A stretch of DNA of 64,000 bases from Epiperipatus broadwayi (taxonomy: Eukaryota > Onychophora > Udeonychophora > Euonychophora > Peripatidae): NCBI GenBank assembly GCA_028023455.1, contig JAQFVV010006274.1:994001-1058000 (forward strand), given 5' to 3'. This document shows, piece after piece, positions 57,985 to 64,000 of the stretch. Made by a program: the position numbers and the translations under genes. The stretch's first letter is position 1. Each line of letters begins with the position of its first letter. Below the pieces are notes generated by a model that was not told the origin of the DNA, did no database searches, and worked only from the letters and a program-made list of their open reading frames with translations.

Positions 57985-58674
57985 CAGGGTCTCACACATC
58001 CTAATTCTTACGCGCCTCACTCCCACAAACTCGCAGCCCTCTCTTCATTTATGTTTAGAAAACAAAATTTATGCAATATGAGGCAGATAAAAGAAATAAT
58101 CTTATTAATTATATTACAGATCTAAGAAAAAATAGGACACACTCAATCATCCATTAATGGAAAAGTTAATAAATTCTTTTATAAAATAAACCATAATTAC
58201 AAGAAAGAAAGCAAACCGAGAATCCTAATTCCATACATCCATTCAACAGCCAAAAGCCTTATTAATAAATTGTCAAGTGTCTTTGAAGTCACTTTTCGTT
58301 CACCTCCTAACACCAATAGACTGATCAATAACACCAAAGACAGAATCAAACCCAAACTCACCCTTCAAGTTGTATGCAAAATCACCTGTCCTCAAAGAAA
58401 TTGCTTGGCAACATATTATGGAGAGATTAAAACCAACATTGCAACCAGAGTAGCTCAACATAGATATCTCTATAACAGAACTAAAACTAAGCTTGAAGGC
58501 AATTCAATTTTTATTGAGCATGAGAGAGCCACTGGCCATGCCTTTCTACTAACCACAGCCAGTGTCATTTGCTCTGAAATAAACAATATTGAATGCAAAG
58601 TCAGGGAAGCTTACTACATAGTAAACAACCCAACAGCAATCAATAGGCGAGAGGCCTGCTTTTCTCTGTCTTGA
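57985..58674 (+). pseudogene. Penelope-like element: connector and GIY-YIG endonuclease
   Basis: An open frame from 58126 to the stop at 58674 encodes about 182 residues. The first part contains KPRILIPYIHSTAKSLINKL, matching the LPY...S connector of Penelope-like elements, then NTNRLINNTKDRIKP. The GIY-YIG-type endonuclease follows: VVCKITCPQRNC, ATYYGEIKTNIATRVAQH (YYG in place of YIG, with the conserved Arg and His), IEHERATGH and KVREAYYIVNNPTAINRREA. Upstream, a shifted stretch (57985-58080) reads APHSHKLAALSSFMFRK, fitting the end of the RT region. The endonuclease nicks DNA to prime reverse transcription. The RT core is missing, so it is a fragment, but this part is uninterrupted. Confidence 0.8.
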
Positions 58675-60530
58675 AAATGGTCTTCATATGAATTGGCATT
58701 AATATAACAATTCTCAACTAAACACAAGTAGCCATGAATGTGGGACTATAAACTGTCCCGAAAGTGCTTGGCAGTAACTTTTGATAATTTTACTTATGTT
58801 TAATAGCCTCATTATCTGTGCGCAGAGCACATATATTGTAACGATAAGAATTGTCCTTCCATGCAACAAAATCTAGAACACAGGCAAAATACGCTAAAGC
58901 TGATCAAAGACGGATAATGGGATCCAAAATCCGACCAACATTCAATTCTTTCACCTCTGCTCAACGATCCATTACCCAAAGGATGACACCTCAACTTACA
59001 CAGACATTCAATTTAACCTCGGTCCGGCAGTCACTCAGCATAAAACAAAAGACTCATAAATTAACCGATTTAATACTGATTTGGTCAGATATATACACAT
59101 ATGACTAAGTGATTAATTAATATATCAAGGATTGATTATGAAATTTAATATAATGCCTACATATAGATAAAATGATGTATGTGTCATTAAATCTAGAGTT
59201 GGACAAAATGAACTTACGGACAATAAAATTTATGAATACGAGTTATATTTTAAATATTAATTTAATAAAACAATAACAAATAATAAATCAAAATATACAA
59301 AATTATGTGATGGGAGTGTGAGATATTATGCTCGCAGGCATTATATAACTAATGAGATTAATGTTACATATCTCATTATTAAGTGTGGAACGGTATTGGA
59401 GTTTATGCCTATATTATTATGCCAAATTTCTAGCTCTCATGTAGTCTGCTAGATCGTATGGAACTTTATAGCCAAAGTTATATAACTAAATTAATAGCGT
59501 TCCTGTGGTGTCTATCTATATAAAGTTAAATCGAGCGCATAATTAGGCTCAGGGATACACAGGTTAGCGTGTTAACCTAGATTAGGGTATACGCTGATGC
59601 TAGATAAGCATTTCATATAAAAGGAGAGAACTGGTTTATGATAGGTTTACCTATATACTCTATGGCGCATATTAAAATATTAATTAAGCAAAAAGGTGCG
59701 AATGGGTCATTATAATTGGGCTTCAGTCTCACAGACATTGTTTGCCCTAAAACCGCTCAACTTGCCACGAATAGGAACATTAGTAGTTCAGGGAGTCAGA
59801 GTGACCTACACTAACAACTCATCAATAATCATGCAGCAAGTAGATAATTGTACATTGCGTACTTTGTAAGGACACATCCACAACTTATACATATATATAA
59901 CGCAAATACATAAAGTTATATTATCGGGCCTTAAAATTAGATAGCGTCTATTTGCATATCTATACAATCCAGTTCTCAAATTTAGTATTTCAAATATACT
60001 ATTTAGGGACTAACTTAATGAGTAACCTAGTTTAATATTATCACCTGCATCTCAACATTTATAAATCTAAGGAGGACAAAGCATATTTGTGAGATCATTA
60101 CAAATAAAACATTATAATATGCTTGGAGAATATCTCTGTGGCTAGTTCCTATGATGTACGAGTTACATATATAAATAATTATTATTCATAACTAGAATTA
60201 AGCAAACTACAATTTTAACTAGATAACTGATTATTGTAATATTAATACCCAAAACTTAGTCAGTAAAATAATAATATGATCTCGAAACAGCGAGTGAGAA
60301 TGAAAATTAATAATTCAATTATTTAATATTTATTATAGCGAAGATTTGAAATTATCTTCGCAAATCGATAAGCTAAAATTATATTTATAAATACTTGCAG
60401 TTTCGAATAATTTGGCATATCAAACACATAAATATTAAAATGATAAAATCATAGAATAAATTGGTAGATTAGCAATAGGCATAAAAGGACCACAGAAAAT
60501 TATACATTTAATTTAAAATAGATTACTAGA
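58675..60530. other. gene-free stretch downstream of the Penelope-like fragment
   Basis: A frame at 58851-59108 (85 codons, polar) and its opposite-strand partner lie in a GC-richer patch right after the Penelope-like ORF and may be the element's 3' non-coding or terminal-repeat part. No domain was recognised. From 59100 on the sequence is AT-rich without supported features. Confidence 0.4.
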
Positions 60531-60592
60531 GTTTTACATTTTAAAAGAGAATTCGAGTGTTACATTTTAAAGGAGAATTCAAGTTTTACAAT
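60531..60592 (+). repeat. 26-bp tandem duplication
   Basis: GTTTTACATTTTAAAAGAGA starts at 60531 and GTGTTACATTTTAAAGGAGA at 60557, with a third partial start at 60583. Confidence 0.8.
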
Positions 60593-60938
60593 TAGGCAAG
60601 ATTTAGCATTTAACAATCTTCTTTGTAGATTTTAGTAAATGTGTTTGGAAAAGGCAGATTTAATAAATAGCTAGTTTTTAAAAGAAAGATAGGAAAGTCA
60701 CAGTTTATAAACAGAGCTCTGAGAGAAAATTTACCATTCAGATGTTTTCATTGCAGTTCTCTAGGCACAGGAGAGGATAATAAGTTGACACTTTTGATGA
60801 TGATTTTAAGTTAATGGAGACTTTTCCATGGGTGGCTTTGCTGGTATATTGCATTATATTTTATTGGACCAAAGTTCTTCCGTTCCCTGGCTAAAGGAAG
60901 GGGTGAGTTATCGCCGTTCTACCCTACCATTTTGAAGA

Positions 60939-61062
60939 TAAAATGGGCATAGGTTTTGCTTACAACTCTTATTATATATATGATCGAATTCTTGGCAACA
61001 TAAAATGGGCATAGGTTCTGCTTACAACTCATAATATATATGATTGAATACTTGGCAACAAA
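60939..61062 (+). repeat. 62-bp tandem duplication
   Basis: TAAAATGGGCATAGGTTTTG at 60939 and TAAAATGGGCATAGGTTCTG at 61001 begin two copies that run through TTGGCAACA with a few changes. Confidence 0.85.
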
Positions 61063-61439
61063 ACTTTTAGTATTTATACTTTCCAAAGTCTGGCCACCTG
61101 TTAATTTTTACGAGCTTGTTCATAGCTGAAAAGTCCATTTGTTTATTTTAGCAAAACATATTTAATAGCTACAACCATTAGAAAAACTCATTTATTTATT
61201 TTAGAAACACATTTTTAATTATAACAAGTAATTTAGATTTTGTTTTTTTGAAAATTTAGTTATTCACATATTTATATTTACAAAATCAAGTTCATGCTAT
61301 TTTAGGACCAATGCATGACCTACTTTAACATTTGTTTACCAGTAACAAATAAAAGTTGTTAGGTAATTAGTATAAACTAATTTTATAACCATACATGCAG
61401 AATAACAGGAAATATACATATGCAATTTTAATAATACAG

Positions 61440-61645
61440 CAATAAAATTTGCTAAATAATTTAACTAAAATATTTCTTAAAACTAGAAATATTTATAAAA
61501 TGAATATGCATATCTGTAATATATACCAATAACATAACAATAAAATTGGCTAAATAATTTAACTAAAATATTTCTTAAACTAGAAATATTTATAAAATGA
61601 ATTTCTTAAATTAGAAATATTTATAAATTGAATATATATCTGTAA
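61440..61645 (+). repeat. 98-bp tandem duplication with a nested partial copy
   Basis: CAATAAAATTTGCTAAATAA at 61440 recurs as CAATAAAATTGGCTAAATAA at 61538. A shorter unit (TTTCTTAAATTAGAAATATT) is repeated again from about 61600. Confidence 0.85.
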
Positions 61646-62187
61646 TCTATACCTATGCTATTAAACTACAAACATACTGCTCGCATATATATACGTGATT
61701 CTGCATGTATAGTTATTTGAGGTTATTTAAATGGGTACTCTGAGAGGGTTAAAACCTGGTATATGGATAGATATGTGGGTAAAATAAGTGAAATGGGCAG
61801 ATGGATGAAACTGACTGTTTCATATCCCCAAACTTACTTAAAAAAACAAATGAAAAAATGCCTTTACTTAATCTGAATTATTAATGATCAATGATCAAAT
61901 CTTGGTTTTCATCCAAACGACTAAATTTTATTCTCCTGTCAAACACATCTCAACATATCCCACACCTTGCTTAGCTACTACTCTCACGTTTTCCCACCAT
62001 AATGTAAATTTATATAAGAAATAGGAAAAAAAAACACTTCTACCTAAACTAATTAGATAATACAAATTTATAGAAGAAAACTAAGTGAAAAAATGCATAA
62101 AAATTATTAGATGCTATTAGTAAACCCCAGGGTTGGTTAGTTTAATTTACAAGGGGAAAGGTAGGGTTTGATCTATGTATCTTTTAT

Positions 62188-62426
62188 ATTGCTTATGTAG
62201 GATCAGGGGGTTGGTTCACATCTGGTTTTAGTTTAGGAGGATGGTAAACCCCTATGACCATTGTCTTATCTTTCAACACCCTTTTATCTTTTCACACCTT
62301 GTCTTTTAACACCCTGTCTTTAAATACTCTCTTGGCCTCTTGTCTGAATTTATTCTTGGTAGAGCACCAATCCCTACCTCTGTCAATATGCTGGCAACAT
62401 GACATTGTGACCAGAGGTTGATTCCA
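62188..62426 (-). other. downstream coding-like region with short repeats
   Basis: Beyond the stop at 62427, minus-strand frames still look coding: lysine-rich imperfect repeats of about 17 bases (62265-62335) give VFKDRVLKDK and VLKDK-like pieces, followed by TMVIGVYHPPKLKPDVNQPP before a stop near 62190. This may be the continuation of the unknown gene after a frameshift. Confidence 0.3.
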
Positions 62427-64000
62427 TTAATTGAAACCTGTCAAAAGAAACCCAGTGGATGATATATTTGGTGGCTTTTTGCAAAACACTGTCAAGAGGT
62501 TGGCATGTGAATCAGAATAGAAAAATGGCCTACAAATGGGGATGGCTCTCCAAGGTTCACAGCAAAATGAAAACCTCCCCAGATCAGGAGGAAACACCAT
62601 CTGATATTCTTCTGGCTTTCTATCCTGGCTATGGATAAATCTATGATCCTGTCTAAATAGCTCTGTAATTTCTAAGTATACTGGAGGTCTATCCTGCCAG
62701 CAATGAAGGCCTCTGAGATCCCCCTTGACCAAACTGCCCACCATATTGGTCAACACTGCCAACTGTTGGTATTTTATGGATGTGTGACCTGGTTTAAATT
62801 TTACTGAATGTTTATTAAAGATATCTGGGATTTCCTTTCCCTGACCAGAGTAGCACGGCATTCTACACTCAAGTTTCAGCAGTCCCACACTCCATGTCAT
62901 CATGGGACTGTTGTCACAGACATCTAGATCAGTGGGACAATGGTTGTTAGCTCCACTCAGAACCTGTCTGGATTCGGCGATTGGCAAGGATTGATCTGCT
63001 TTAGATACCTTGGACATCCCCATTAACTGGTCTCCTATTTGGCTAGCCTCTATTTTTCTCTTCCTCCACCTCAACTGCTACTCCACCCTTTTCTGTGGTA
63101 AGTTTTGGTGACACATAGTTAGCTTCAATGGCCACCCCATCTTTTTTAGGTGTGACAGGCAAACATGGAGCCTCAGTCACATTTCCAACCTTTCTAATCA
63201 TCTTGGCAGGCCCCACAGATATGAGTATCTGTTTGATCAGTTGTTCAACTGGATCCTGGAAGGTCGGCTTAGAAACAGGTGTCTCTATAGACATGGATAT
63301 CTGTCCAATCAGCTGGTCACTCTGGTCTTGGCAGATGGGCCTCCCCCAATAGTGACCTGCTTTATCAATGGATCACATTGGATCTCCGCTGTCTCCAACA
63401 AAACCTTTTGGGTCTCCGCAATCACCTCTTTTGCTGTCTCACAGCCATCCACTGAATCTTGTATAATCTGTACTGTTACTTCCTTTGGAATGTCCAAGAG
63501 CCTTGGGCCTTCTACCGCTAAACTATCTCTTTCATCTTGACTATTTATTCCTATTTCACCCTGTTCTATCCCTTTTATCTCTTAGGCTGTATCTACCTCC
63601 GTCTTTGAACCTACAACCTTCTCTTCCAGACATTTTTGCTCTTTCCTCTGGATCAGGCCAACATGAAGCCTCTGCTTTTTTCTCCATCTGTACAGCTGTT
63701 TCCTTGGCATATTGTTCAAATGTTCCTTCTATCTTTTGGCGCTGCTGTTTGTATCTTTTCTCTATGTTCGAAATTTTACTTTCATATTTCTTTTCTATGC
63801 TTTCCTTGGCATATTGTTCAAATGTTCCTTCTATCTTTTGGCGCTGCTGTTTGTATCTTTTCTCTATGTTCGAAATTTTACTTTCATATTTCTTTTCTAT
63901 GCTTAAAATTTTACTTCGATAACTTTTTTCTATCTCTACTAGTTCCTCTACTAGTTCCCTTTCTCCTTCATCTTCACTAAGTAAATCCCACTGGTGGTAA
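62427..64000 (-). pseudogene. unrecognised protein-coding region entering from the right edge, frameshifted
   Basis: Minus-strand frames 63999-63556, 63497-63309, 63294-63043 and 63074-62427 join end to end through shifts into what looks like one ancestral protein of about 500 residues. The start is a highly charged Lys/Glu-rich segment (IEKKYESKISNIEKRYKQQR) predicted to form a coiled coil. The middle has repeated hydrophobic motifs (EQLIKQILISVGP, GDQLMGMSKV). The end is an uninterrupted 215-codon frame with CHIS-poor, Trp/Pro/Cys-containing sequence (for example PVYLEITELFRQDHRFIHS). No RT, integrase or zinc knuckle was seen. It could be a gag-like or ORF1-like transposon protein or a broken host gene. 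The start codon lies outside the window. Confidence 0.45.
63701..63904 (-). repeat. perfect 102-bp tandem duplication in the coiled-coil region
   Basis: Bases 63701-63802 and 63803-63904 appear identical. 102 is a multiple of three, so the duplication adds 34 residues in frame to the coiled-coil segment. A diverged partial third copy follows (AAATTTTACTTCGATAACTT at about 63907). The exact identity means the event is recent. Confidence 0.92.

Noticed and set aside
63485-63980. Plus-strand frames of 99-145 codons at the right edge
   Set aside because: They are antisense shadows of the minus-strand coiled-coil coding region and repeat hydrophobic strings because of the 102-bp duplication.
1-64000. 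CRISPR arrays, operons, rRNA or functional tRNA genes
   Set aside because: No regularly spaced direct repeats of CRISPR type, no co-directional compact genes and no complete cloverleaf were seen; tRNA-like segments are SINE heads or decayed.

Overview
The window looks like a strongly AT-rich, gene-poor piece of an animal nuclear genome, probably an invertebrate. Several lines support this. There is no bacterial gene packing, no operons and no ribosome-binding-site pattern. Homopolymer runs and TA microsatellites are everywhere. The recognisable coding sequence is almost all decayed eukaryotic transposon: Merlin, Tigger/pogo, piggyBac, a hAT-type non-autonomous element, Penelope-like elements, RTE-type and Tx1/L1-like LINEs, a retropepsin fragment and tRNA-derived SINE heads. 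I cannot fix the species. No intact host gene was recognised. The only long coding-like stretch not assigned to a transposon family enters from the right edge on the minus strand (about 62.2-64.0 kb) and is itself frameshifted.

Layout: 0-2.6 kb holds head-to-head and tandem SINE-like units and nested inverted repeats. 2.9-7.4 kb is a pair of about 1.2-kb direct repeats, each with a TATAAAAGG box and an AATAAA signal, flanking a region with a decayed aspartic protease; it is best read as a degenerate LTR retrotransposon. 7.93-8.79 kb is a Merlin DNA transposon. 8.8-14.3 kb is mostly gene-free, with a SINE head. A perfect 55-bp-arm hairpin lies at 14.4-14.5 kb and a Penelope-like RT remnant at 14.7-15.3 kb. 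A Tx1-like LINE 3' end lies on the minus strand at 16.65-17.64 kb. A hAT-type element with a perfect 8-bp target-site duplication lies at 20.13-21.0 kb. 21-26 kb is AT-rich with no gene seen. A 5'-truncated Tx1-like LINE lies at 26.1-27.8 kb.

28.5-30.5 kb contains a foldback element, short tandem repeats and a duplicated tRNA-like segment. 30.86-34.44 kb is a near full-length Tigger element with a broken transposase. A tiny SINE with a perfect 13-bp duplication follows at 34.56 kb, and a further Tx1-like fragment at 35.6-36.4 kb (minus). Two RTE-type LINEs occupy 40.0-42.7 and 51.0-53.6 kb, with a piggyBac remnant (minus) at 48.9-50.1 kb between them. A small foldback with a 15-bp duplication lies at 54.0 kb, a Tx1-like 3' end with a 9-bp duplication at 55.0-56.0 kb, and a Penelope-like GIY-YIG segment at 58.0-58.7 kb. 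Small tandem duplications cluster at 60.5-61.7 kb.

The elements do not form a pathway. The four Tx1-like pieces, two RTE pieces, two Penelope-like pieces and three foldback copies show repeated insertion, truncation and decay by the same families. All assignments come from reading translations and repeats by eye; no database search was run.
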